Below, in pieces: positions 1 to 10,152 of a stretch of 64,000 bases of DNA. Made by a program: the position numbers and the translations under genes. This DNA comes from Liquidambar formosana (Eukaryota > Streptophyta > Magnoliopsida > Saxifragales > Altingiaceae), in contig CM077824.1 of NCBI GenBank assembly GCA_039720395.1, forward strand, positions 16,620,046 through 16,684,045, given 5' to 3'. The notes beneath the pieces are model-generated. The model was given only the letters and a program-made list of their open reading frames with translations. It ran no database searches and was not told where the DNA came from. The stretch's first letter is position 1, and every line of letters begins with the position of its first letter.

Positions 1-448
1 TCTTTTCTTAACATGACCTGCACAATTTTTTTTTTGTTTTGTTTATTATTATTATTATTTTATTTTTAAAAATTGTACTTAAATTTTTTGTTTTAACGTC
101 CATTGAGTGTAACATCCGGTCAAGAATGTATTAGGTATCTGAAAGTCATCTTCATTGTTCCTAGAATCTAGAGCAAGTTTCTAAAAGAAGGGCTTTAGTC
201 TTCACTGTTGTTGGAGATGAGATATTATGGAAGTGCAGAAGCACTATGAATCCCCCCTCCCCCAACCCCTCTTTGTTAGTCACGTGTGCTGGTAAGCAAC
301 AGGATTCTTTGTTCATGTGTGTGTCCCAACTTTGCTCCAATAAGGACAGGATGGGTGGGTTACCCGAGTTACTCAATTATATTCGTCTAGTTGTATTCAT
401 ATTGAATACCAATATTTCTTATATGAATACCAATATTTCCTCAAATAC

Positions 449-650
449 CCTCAACTGGTTAGCCCAGTTGGTAAGGGTGAACTTGTAATTGTGTGGTTAG
501 GCGCATGGTCACGAGTTCGATTCCCGCTAGGACATCTCAAGATTTAAGTGGAGGGCGTGGCAGTGGATAGTTGCACTAGTCTCCTCGAGGGTTTAGGTTC
601 CATGAGTGGGCCCAAAGGGCTATGCTGTGGGATGGTTCCCCCGTTATCAA
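449..650 (+). mobile_element. tRNA-derived SINE, family A copy 1
   Basis: A tRNA-like head with an A-box-like segment (GGTTAGCCCAGTTGG, about 457-471) and a B box (GAGTTCGATTCCC, about 513-525) is followed by a unique body ending CCGTTATCAA. The same body occurs inverted at 61112-61344 in a citrate synthase intron, where it ends in poly(A) after GTTATC. Here the tail has been replaced by (AT)n and (GAT)n at about 653-691. RNA polymerase III transcription and LINE-mediated movement follow from the SINE class and are not shown here. Confidence 0.8.
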
Positions 651-689
651 ATACATATATATATATATGATGATGATGATGATGATGAT

Positions 690-733
690 GATCAGGTAAG
701 CACGTGCTGATATAGCTTATATGAATCTGATAC
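690..733. mobile_element. Isolated arm of foldback MITE family 1
   Basis: Starts GATCAGGTAAGCACGTGCTG and continues into a cttatat tract, matching the terminal arm of the 1291-1502 element. No opposite arm is present nearby, so it is a truncated copy next to the SINE tail. Confidence 0.55.
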
Positions 734-1045
734 TTCTTAAACATATCCAAAATTTGGGGGAAAAAAAAATTTTAAATGTTTTCGTTTCTTCTTGGATACT
801 CCTAGAGGACCTAGACACATGTCGAATACACCTTGAATGTTGGGATACAACTATTTCTAAATATAGAAAAGGATATTATTGAAAGGGAAAACATAAGAAG
901 GGTTTAGAACATATGTTTTGAACTTTTGGTGCAAATGGTTCCTTCTTTCTTGATGTATAAATTAGGGATACTTGCGGTTTAAATTATTATAAGTTACAAG
1001 TTACAACTATCGAATTTTAACAATTTAATAGAAAATTGATGTTTG

Positions 1046-1047
<2 letters not shown>

Positions 1048-1114
<67 letters not shown>
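1048..1114. repeat. (TA)n-(GA)n compound microsatellite
   Basis: About 28 bases of TA repeats run directly into about 38 bases of GA repeats. It abuts the foldback element at 1117. Confidence 0.95.
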
Positions 1115-1116
<2 letters not shown>

Positions 1117-1119
<3 letters not shown>

Positions 1120-1262
1120 CTTTGATCATGTGCAAGATATCTTGGATATTCCGTATGATCACGGCCGTCTATGGATGACATACGCATGCACATGAATGCA
1201 CATGTGTCACAGACGGCCGTGATCATTCGGGATAGTCTGGGATATATCCAACACTTGAACAA
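1117..1262. mobile_element. Foldback MITE family 2, copy 1
   Basis: About 146 bp with imperfect inverted halves: GATCACGGCCGTCT at about 1158-1171 faces AGACGGCCGTGATCAT at about 1211-1226. The ends read CAACTTTGATCATG and CACTTGAACAA. A second, reversed copy with the same ends and central palindrome lies at 30971-31109. No transposase is present. Confidence 0.7.
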
Positions 1263-1290
1263 CTCAATATGTATATATATATATAGGATT

Positions 1291-1502
1291 GATCAAGTAA
1301 GCACGTGCTAATATAACTTATATCAACACTCGCATTGGGAGTTGTACCTTGTGCATTAGTGATATATGAGGTACATTGGACCAATGCCAGGGGTACAACC
1401 CCCGATGCATGGTCCAATGTACCTCATATCCCACTAATGCACAAGGTATAACTCCCAATGCAAGTGTTGATATAAGTTATATCAACATGTGCTTACCTGA
1501 TC
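1291..1502. mobile_element. Foldback MITE family 1, intact 212-bp copy
   Basis: Nearly perfect inverted repeat: arms about 1291-1382 and 1410-1502 of about 92 bases each with a few mismatches. The ends read GATCAAGTAAGCACGTG and CACATGTTGATATAAC (the latter on the opposite strand), separated by a short loop containing GGGGTACAACCCC. Outside the arms, AGGA and TCCT motifs and (AT)n extend the symmetry. A degraded copy is at 7979-8132 and a single arm at 690-733. Confidence 0.85.
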
Positions 1503-2264
1503 ATCTTCCTATCTATATATATATGGACATATCTCCACTGTATCGATGTGTATTGTTGATGTCTGTATTTGTATCTGTGCTTTATAAGGTAGATTCTATA
1601 TGATTAAATATGTATATTTTAAGAACATATAAAACAAAAAATACCTAAACCAAAATCCACCCTGGACCTAGCATGGGTTTGAAATTGTAGCCCATAAGGC
1701 AGTGAGGGTTCCGAGATTACCAAGCCCCATAGCCAGCCCTATGGGGAAGTCTTACCCACATGGGTTGAAGTGAGGTTTTTTTCTCAGAATTTAGAAGTCA
1801 TTTAAAATGCATTTATATAAGCAGACTTAGAAGTGTACTTATCTAAGCTGTTGATTTTTTTTTCTTTCTTTTTAAACAAACCTATAAGTCAATAACCTAG
1901 AGTGACGGTCTGCTGATCTTGTCCCTTTGTTTTTTTTCTGGGTCATATGTCACTACTTTTAAAGATCTAGGAATGCTTGAATAAGCAAACTCCTCGCCTT
2001 AGTTGCTTAAGTTCTTTTCAACAAGACATTTACTTGGTGCATCTGTGTGAGTGGCATCCTTTGAAACCCACATCCCATGTGTAATTTAAAATTTTTAAGA
2101 CATCACCAATCACTACATAGGTAAATTTGAAAAAGTGTCATTCTGAACTCTGAAATCCCTTGCAACCTTTTTTAGATTCATTTCTCCTTCAGACAATTTT
2201 ACATTTTAGAGGATTACTTCCCTCCTTTTGGTGAGATTGGTTCCTATTGACTATTACATCTCTG

Positions 2265-2265
<1 letters not shown>

Positions 2266-2305
<40 letters not shown>
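2266..2305. repeat. (CT)n microsatellite
   Basis: About 40 bases of uninterrupted CT repeat inside ETR1 intron 1. Confidence 0.95.
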
Positions 2306-2308
<3 letters not shown>

Positions 2309-2969
2309 TTTCTTTTCTCCCTTTGCAGTTGCTTGGGTCTAACATTCTTATCATTGCAGTGGTAAACATGTAGTGAATGATTTATAAGTATTGTTAGGAA
2401 CTTAGGATAAATTGTCAATGCATCTAGGGGAGCTTCAACTATTTTTGGAAGGACGACTTTGCTAAATACTGCATTTGGACATGGGTTTAGCTAGAGTGTA
2501 AATATGCTGTCCTCTTAGGCTGCCATTCAACAGCTGGCATGTGGATGAGTGCTGTTTCATCAGTTGCCATTATAAACTGGCATGTTAGAGATGTATCACC
2601 TATTCCATATCTAGTCATTTCTCCAGTCATCAGTTGTGGCAATTGATGGCATAACACAATCATATTGATGGATGTCAACTTTCATATGGGTTTATGGAAC
2701 TTCTCAAATTTGAGAACAGAAAGCAGGGTTTTGAAGTTTTCTAGCACAATCATGATTAGTTTTGGCATACGTTCATTGTGTCTGTGTGCATTTGTGTGTG
2801 TGTGTGTTTCATCTTAAAATCATTCTATACCTAAACTTAAATGTTTATATTTCGTATTCTGCGTGATAAAGTCCTATTTTTGGTTCTCGTTGCATTGGAA
2901 CCAGGCTTTGGTTTTGATTAGTAATGATACATAGAGGCATTTATTTGTTTAATCTTCTTGGTCATCCAG

Positions 2970-5157
2970 GTGGCAGTGGCTCTTTCACATGCTGCAATCT
3001 TAGAAGAGTCAATGAGGGCGAGGGAACTTCTTATGGATCAGAATGTTGCCCTTGATCTGGCCAGAAGGGAAGCAGAAACTGCAATTCGTGCTCGCAATGA
3101 TTTCTTGGCTGTTATGAACCATGAGATGAGGACTCCTATGCATGCAATTATTGCACTTTCCTCCTTACTGCAGGAAACTGAATTGACAGCTGAGCAGCGC
3201 CTGATGGTTGAAACAATCCTAAAGAGTAGTAACCTTTTGGCTATGCTTATAAATGATGTGTTAGATCTTTCAAGGCTTGAAGATGGCAGCCTTCAACTTG
3301 ACCTTGGAACTTTTAACCTTTATGTTGTATTCAAGGAGGTAGGATTATGCATTACTGCCTATTATTACTTGTTTTAGATCATCTCATGGACATTGAGGCA
3401 TTTTGGATATTTTCCAATCATTAGTGAGATTATGCTGGCTTTAGTAAGATGCATCTTTCCAATTGCAGGTCCTCAAGTTGATTAAGCCTATTGCATCTGT
3501 CAAAAAGTTGTTGGTTACATTAAATTTGGCTCCTGATTTGCCAGAGTATGCTGTTGGTGATGAAAAACGCCTAATGCAAGTTATTTTAAATGTTGTTGGT
3601 AATGCTGTGAAGTTCTCAAAAGAGGGCAGCATATCAATTTCTGCATTTGTGGCAAAATTAGAATCTTTAAGAGATTCTCGAGCTCCTGACTTTTTCCCAG
3701 TGCCAAGTGATAATCACTTTTATTTGCGTGTACAGGTTGGTTTCCATCTATTGCAGACAGTTACCATTTTGTCTTGGGATGCTTAACCCTTTGGTGTGTT
3801 AGTTGTGCACTTACTGTCTTTTTTATACTGTAGGTAAAAGATTCAGGATCAGGAATTAGCCCCCAAGATATTCCTAATTTATTCACCAAATTTGCACAAA
3901 TTCAATCATTAGCAACTCGTAATTCTGGTGGTAGTGGACTCGGGCTTGCAATTTGCAAGAGGTATTTCATTGTTGTTTTATTACCACATGCAAATTTTAG
4001 TTTCAGTTCTTTTAGACAATGCAATGATTTGAGTAGGCTTCTGTCTTTCATTTGGCATTCAAATTATTCCGTCTTTTGAATTATGTCTGCATTAGAGGAT
4101 TTGCAGGTGTTATTAGCTGATATAGGTTTGCGGGTTTGGTATTTTTACCTTCTGTATGATGTGATCAGGTTTGTAAATCTCATGGAGGGAAATATTTGGA
4201 TTGAAAGTGAAGGTCTTGGCAAGGGATGTACTGCTATCTTTATTGTAAAACTTGGAATTTCAGAGCGCTCAAATGATTCTAAGCTCCCTTTCACATCTAA
4301 AGTGCCAGCAAGTCATGCACAGGCAAATTTTCAAGGACTCAAAGTTATTGTTATGGATGAAAATGGGTAAGTAAGACCGCCATCTTTTATTCCTTATTCC
4401 ACATTTCCACTCTTGGGTGTATTACTACTGTTCCAGATGTTTGTTCCGCTCTATTTTCTTATTGGGGTTTATTTAAGTTGAGCTGAGCCAAGCTTTAACC
4501 TGTAGTTACCAGAATTATGGGTTATAATGGGAAATGATATGGAATCTAAGAGTGGGAACCAGAAGTGATTTGGAAATTTGAAATCAGGAAATTGGAATTA
4601 AATGGAAAGTCAGATGAGGAACTTTGGAAAAACAAATAGAGAGTCTTAGAATACGTGTTGGAAACTAAAATGGAAATTTCGGGGGAAGAAGTACTGGAGT
4701 CTACTAAAAATGTGTATGATATATATTTAGTTTCAGCAATTTCAGTTTGGCAATTGTCTGATGTATGGTCGAATGTTGAACTTGTTGTTTGTGGTAATAC
4801 AGGGTTAGCAGGTCAGTGACAAAGGGACTTCTTGTGCACCTGGGATGTGACGTAACGACTACAAGTTCGGGTGAGGAGTGTTTGCGGGTTGTTTCTCAGG
4901 AGCACAAGGTGGTTTTCATGGATGTGTGTATGCCTAGTATGGATGGTTATGAAGTTGCTGTCCGTATACATGAAAAATTTACGAAGCGGCACGAAAGGCC
5001 ACTTATAGTTGCAGTTACTGGGAACACAGACAGGGTGACAAAGGAGAACTGGATGAGGGTTGGTATGGATGGAGTGGTACTGAAACCAGTTTCAGTTGAT
5101 AAAATGAGGAGCATTTTATCCGAGCTTTTGGAGCACCGGGTTTTATTTGAGGTCTAG
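2970..5157 (+). CDS. ETR1: Ethylene receptor ETR1-type (histidine kinase + receiver), exons 2-6, 5' exon outside window
   Basis: ER-membrane ethylene receptor that negatively regulates ethylene responses through CTR1. Exons read from splice sites and frame: 2970-3338, 3469-3735, 3834-3961, 4169-4366, 4803-5157 (stop TAG 5155-5157). All junctions are GT/AG and phases agree. The first exon of this family (three membrane helices and most of GAF) is absent, so at least 2.97 kb of intron 1 fills the left edge. Visible parts: the coiled-coil linker; the H box NHEMRTPMH with the phospho-accepting His codon at 3120-3122; the N box GNAVKFS; G1 KDSGSGI; the F box KFAQ; G2 GSGLGLAI; and a complete C-terminal receiver with phospho-acceptor Asp (VVFMDVCMP, codon 4921-4923), Thr in AVTGNTD and Lys in LKPVS. 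A canonical His kinase plus receiver identifies the ETR1 class (subfamily I with receiver) rather than ERS1 or ETR2/EIN4. No frame damage seen. Confidence 0.95.
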
Positions 5158-6087
5158 TAAGCTGTAGGGAATTTGCCTACATAGAAAGGAAAAAATTGAC
5201 AGAAATGAAAGGCAGTGTGGATGCCTGCTTTTAGCTATGTCTTGTGTACAAACCGCACGGCATTGCAGCAATATGATTGAAGATGGATCCTGGTGTCAAT
5301 AACAAAATATGGCAAAAGCAGGTTATGTATTCTTCTTGTACAACTTGTTATAAAATGCATACTAAAAGATAAGAGGGTGACAAATTTGTAGACAACGATT
5401 CTCTACTCAACGAAGGCTTTATTCCCAATTACTAAAAGATAGGGTATGCTAATTATGACAAGTGACCTCTCCTTTACTGTTTCTCACATCCCAGCCCTGT
5501 GTGTGCTGGATTCGGATTTAGTGCAGTTGGCTACTTTTACTGCATGATGCAGTAAACGTAGAATCGATGACACGTGGGCAAGGAGGAGAAATAGAGGACT
5601 ATTAGGCTTTGGGTGTCAGATGCATCTATCAAATTTCAGTCCTTCATTTCTCTTCTTTGTCATGTATCATTGATCTTACGTTTACTGCATACTGTAGTAA
5701 CTGAACCAAATTCAAATCAAAATCTGTGCTTTGACAACCACTTTTATTTTAGTGCATTTTATCACTGCTTCTCTCATAAGAAACGGTACAAGTAAGAATT
5801 TGTACAGCATCACACTTCTCTTGTGACACCGATGTTCGATGTCATGGTTCCAAGTTTCGGTACATCTTACCTGTATTGTGGACACCATTTAATGGTTCGA
5901 CCAGTTGTCGTCCAACCAAAAAACAACTATTAAATAAAAGGGTTTTATTGTCTCATCACAATACAATAATTTATAATTTATAATTTATAATTTAAACGAG
6001 CAGAAACCGACGGGCAATGTGTGAAATAGTATATAAAGAAATAGTATATAATATTTTTATGATTACGATTATGAGCAATAATAATAA
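5158..6087. other. ETR1 3' UTR and downstream region
   Basis: The first few hundred bases after the ETR1 stop are presumably 3' UTR; no polyadenylation signal can be placed with confidence. A near-perfect palindrome, TTTACTGCATGATGCAGTAAA-like at about 5536-5556, has a related inverted motif at 5677-5702 and may be a small foldback remnant. No gene is seen. Confidence 0.5.
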
Positions 6088-6198
6088 GGGTGGATCTAAA
6101 TCCACACCTCTTATGCTTTATTTTCACACCATCTTTCCTCATCTTTATTCATGGGAGGTGTGGATTTAGCAAAAACGGGTGTGGATTTATAACCACCC
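6088..6198. mobile_element. Tourist-like MITE, 111 bp, TAA target duplication
   Basis: Terminal inverted repeats GGGTGGATCTAAATCCACAC and, on the other strand, GGGTGGTTATAAATCCACAC. They are flanked by TAA at 6085-6087 and 6199-6201. The size, 3-bp TAA duplication and TIR form fit a PIF/Harbinger-derived (Tourist-like) MITE. Confidence 0.8.
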
Positions 6199-7978
6199 TA
6201 ATAATCTCTCTTAATCACAAAAAATTAAGCTTGTTAGCCAAATAATTATATCAAAGGATTCAGAGTTGTTGAATTTTTTACTGTATTAGATTTAATATTC
6301 TATTTTTATTCTTCCAAAAAATTTAAGAGAACTGTTTTTTTCTTCTTTTTTTTTTTTGGGTCCAATTGGCTTTACCGATTGGGGTTAGGATCCTCTCCAG
6401 TACCCATACTGTCCAGTCTGTTCCAATTTGCGGCTCACAACAGCCGAATGAGATCTAACAGCTCATAGTCCGCCACATCATTCAAGGTTTTAATGACTTC
6501 AACACCTAATATCTCCCAATAACGGCGTTTCCTATTAACGTTAAAGTAGTAAACTACACGAGTACACGCATAGGATAATCTGAGAGTCTCTCATCTGCTT
6601 CATGGAGATTGAAGGATAATGGAAAATTCTCCTAACCCACCACAAAGGCAGCAAACCAAAAAACCGCTCTGATTCGAAAAAAAAAAAAATGTGTTTCCAC
6701 AGTCCCATCACAGAAGCAACAAACAAGAAAAATTCTTTTACTTTTTCTTGAACTATTAAACAAATACTGGAATGATTACAAAATCCCACTCTCATAATCA
6801 AAGGGAAAGCATACTAATTCCCCAAAACAATAATTTACATTATTCATCGCTGCAAAATCCCATCACAAGTGAGGGTTTCTGCATATCTTAAATGCAAATA
6901 TAAAACAATTACTTAAATAATTGAGAAAACAATCATAAATTCGATACAAGAGACGTCCTTTCAATCTACAATTTCTTAAATTATCAAATGAGGTAGATGG
7001 CGTTCCATTCTGGAGGCAAAGGTATTAGTAACTAGTTTGGCTGCGAAAAACCATCACCATAGATGGTGTAGTCAAGGATGGTTCTAAGATTGTAGATCCA
7101 ACAGTCACCGGACCTCGAACGTGGAGTTGGAGTGGAACGATGATATCAGATGAGAACTTGACGTCGTTAGGGACGTTGGAAGTCAAAGTCACAAAGGAAA
7201 GTTTGAATTTTTTTTTTTTTTTTTTTTTTTTTTATGTAAGGCACGTATGATGTGGCGTTTTTAGAACAGTTAGGATTTTATTGAGGCATTTTGAGCCATA
7301 CACTGGACAAAACTGGAGTGGATCTCACCCCGACTGGTTTTGGGCTAATTTGATGATCCAAAATTTTCGATTTTAGAAAATTGGCATAAATAAAAGAGGT
7401 CAAATAAGGGATTTACTCTCAATTTTCATTTTAAGTTTCAGAGATTGAGAAGTAAATCTTGGGATTTAGTAAAATCTTGGATTTACATTATAGATTAAAA
7501 TGGTGGAGCCACAATGAATGAAAAAAGAAAACGCATGAGAGTTGAGTATTTTGGAGGGAAGATTAGTAGGATTGCCAATTACAGTATAGATATAAATACG
7601 CCAATTTATTCTTACTTTTCTATACATAACCTATTGTTTAAAAAATTAGATAGAATACAAAAAACCTATCCTCAACTTTAGGACCATCTAAATTATGCAG
7701 GGGTCTGAAGCTTATTGACACTGTTAACGAGAAGATTGAAAAGACAATTTTATCCTTTTTAACTTTTGAATAAAACATTATAACATAATCAAAATTGATT
7801 AAAATTTTAGATTAATATATGAATTACAAAATTACAAGTTTGCTCTTGGGGTATAACCGTATAATCACTATTTTAAAAGTAACTTGCTATCACTTAATCA
7901 TTTTGACAGTTAATTTCAATTATGGCTTGCTAATGGATGGTACTAAATTGTCACATAGATATAGTCGGTTATGTTCCC
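6199..7978. other. Intergenic, AT-rich; possible decayed TIR element 6357-7350
   Basis: No gene recognised. Sequence near 6365-6420 (ATTGGGGTTAGGATCC...CCATACTGTCCAGT) is loosely inverted near 7290-7350 (CCATACACTGGAC...GATCTCACCCCGACTGG), suggesting an old element of about 1 kb; the match is weak. A T-tract is at 7209-7233. The remainder is featureless AT-rich DNA. Confidence 0.4.
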
Positions 7979-8132
7979 ATCAACATGTGCTGATATAAGT
8001 TCTATAAGCATCATGCATTGGAGGTTGTACCCCTTGTATTGGTCCAATGTACTTCATATCCTACTAATGCACAAGGTACAACTCTCAATGCAGGTGTTGA
8101 TATAAGTAATATTAGCACGTGCTTATCTGATC
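7979..8132. mobile_element. Foldback MITE family 1, degraded copy
   Basis: The left arm CAACATGTGCTGATATAAG and the right arm ending AGCACGTGCTTATCTGATC match the 1291-1502 element, including the internal segments GGTTGTACC and TACTAATGCACAAGGTACAA. It has lost symmetry and about 60 bases. Confidence 0.75.
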
Positions 8133-8556
8133 ATCATCCTAGATATAATTTAGGATCTATTTTGACCAATTTAGAAATTAAAGGTATTAAAATAAAAATA
8201 GACCTAAAATTCAAAATAATTCTTTTATAATTTATCCTATATAAAAAAAAAATTCTTTAATACCCACCTCAAACAATTAAATAAATGTTAATAATTTAAC
8301 ATGACCTTACTTTGGCTTGCAACATGGGGAATGTATTAGTTATTTGCTAAGACAGGCTTCAAAACTACACCTCGTCCTAAAGAAAGATGATTGTTTGGGA
8401 TACTTATGGCTCCTTAATCAAAGTGCACCAAGACTTCAAATATCAAGTCTTTGCTTAGGAATGGAGAAAATCTTATAAGTAATTGTGATATGACTGGTCG
8501 ATGTGATATTACAAACTAATGAGAATAAAGTACAATGGGATTGTCATCATACTTTT

Positions 8557-9911
8557 AGGGTAAATTACACTTATAACCCTTCTAGTATATGACAATTACA
8601 GATGCATTCCCTTTAATTTTTGAAATTACACTGATACCCTTCACTATACAAAATAAACTACAGAGACACCCCTTTTTTTAATTGCTGTAAATTACTCCTT
8701 TAATCGAATGTGATATCATGTTAAACTTTATTCAAACTACCCAAAATACCCTTATGTGAGGTCAGTTTCCTAACACACCGAACTTCAAAAAATCCATATT
8801 TCAACCAAATCTATGCAACATCAAAATTTATCTAGGTGATCATCTCTTGCTAAAACTATGCAATCCCACATAATTTGCCACATGCATCATCGTCGTACAC
8901 TAATAAATTGGGAAGTTTATGCTCTTGGTAGTTTGGAATGCAATTTGTACGTATTATTTTAACAAATTTTGTTACATCATGATGAAAATCTAAGGAATCA
9001 TTCACTCTTTTTTCACTGTTGACAAAGCTAATTAAAGTTTTATATGAAAGGTTTATGGGGTTGTTTGAAATTTCCAGTTTGAAGCACTTGTCAGTGTCAT
9101 TTTTCATGTTTAAAGAGGTTGACAAACTTAGTCGTGCAAATTTTTGGCTTCCCTACACACACCAAAGTGGGAAAAAATAGAAATTCTTTTTGTAACTCCT
9201 TGAGCTTGGTATGAAAAATAGAGCATCCTCTATTATCCACCACCCTTCGTGTTGAACTAATGGTGGCTACTTGAATAGGAAAATCCAATTTTATCGGATT
9301 TGATTTATATATCAAATGTTTGGTAGAAAATTTATTTTCACTAAAGAGAAAAAGAGGAAGAAATGCTCGGGACGCACCAAAGTAGTTTACTTTCTAATAA
9401 GAGGATTTTTTTTTTTTTTTTTGTTTTTTTTGTTTTTGAGTTTTTGAGTTTTCTTTGTCAATCAATTTTAGGCTAAAAGATCTCCGCAAGACGAATACCA
9501 TAACATCCCTATACGAGCATAAACTTAGAACTCCATAATTCCATTATAGTAGTGGTTCCATTATGACAACAAAGAAAGAACTGGCCTATAATAATGAACC
9601 CATTTTATTTTTATTTTTTATTTCTAGAAAAAAAAAATGTAGATGTACTTCCTTGCATTAAGTTTGATTAAAAGATACACCCAAAAAATTTATTAAAAAA
9701 AAGAAAGCATACTTAAATGTTGCCAAAAAAAATAATAACAATACATACTTAAACGTTACATTTTATCGAGAGGCAAATGTGTCATTTTATTTTCTTTATT
9801 AACATTGTTAAGCCAACATTCAGACAAGGGGTGTCAGTGTAATTTCAAAAAAGAAAGGGGCTGCATCTGTAATTGTCATACACCAAAGGGGATGTGAGTG
9901 TAATTTATCCT
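8557..9911. mobile_element. Non-autonomous TIR element, about 1.35 kb
   Basis: Long inverted ends: GGGTAAATTACACTTATAAC then GACAATTACAGATGCAT at the left match the reverse complement of the right end (ATGCATCTGTAATTGTCAT-like, then GAGTGTAATTTATCC). TACTTTT flanks both sides (8550-8556 and 9911-9917), a plausible 8-9 bp target duplication. The interior holds two minus-strand open stretches (9315-9097 and 9125-8856; the second is 89 codons) that I do not recognise; they may be remnants of one captured or degraded gene. The TIR start resembles the 31869-32246 element. Confidence 0.7.
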
Positions 9912-10152
9912 ACTTTTTAACCCAACAATTTAACTTTTTTTCACTTCCATTGACTCGTAACACTATGTGTTCATGTTACTATTATATTGAAAATCTACTC
10001 AAATGAAGAAAAACTTACTTATGCGAATGATAGAATAGGGATTATCACTTGTGAGTTCGTGCATTCTAATTTATTGTGGACTAGTTATTTAAATTTAAAT
10101 TAAAAATAAGTAAATAAAAGGAGGTAAAAGGCAGTGAAATATAGGGGTACAA
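9912..10152. other. Short AT-rich spacer
   Basis: Sequence between two transposon insertions. Nothing recognisable apart from the left target-duplication motif GGTACAA at 10146-10152. Confidence 0.5.

Larger units (their letters stand above)
1..2969 (+). other. Intron 1 of the ETR1 gene (partial), repeat-rich
   Basis: No coding exon of the receptor is recognisable here, and the exon at 2970 begins after a pyrimidine-rich stretch ending CCAG, so this is read as intron 1. It contains a SINE (about 449-650), a MITE arm (690-733), a foldback MITE (1117-1262), a 212-bp foldback MITE (1291-1502), (TA)n-(GA)n at 1048-1114 and (CT)n at 2266-2305. The stretch 1510-2260 and 2310-2960 is AT-rich with no other recognisable feature. 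The assignment as intron rather than upstream DNA is inference from the known ETR1 exon layout. Confidence 0.7.

Noticed and set aside
455..525. tRNA gene suggested by A- and B-box-like sequences
   Set aside because: No acceptor or anticodon stem can be formed, and the same sequence continues into a 200-base body repeated at 61 kb with poly(A). It is a SINE head.
668..692. CRISPR-like or designed repeat (GAT)n
   Set aside because: A simple trinucleotide microsatellite at a SINE tail, without spacers.
1..2969. Truncated ETR1 lacking its sensor domain
   Set aside because: The exon at 2970 starts at a normal acceptor in the position where ETR1 genes have their first coding intron. The missing part is most simply outside the window.
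8856..9315. Plant DUF247-like protein
   Set aside because: A faint resemblance in spacing only; no diagnostic motif could be confirmed by eye, so the ORFs are left unnamed.
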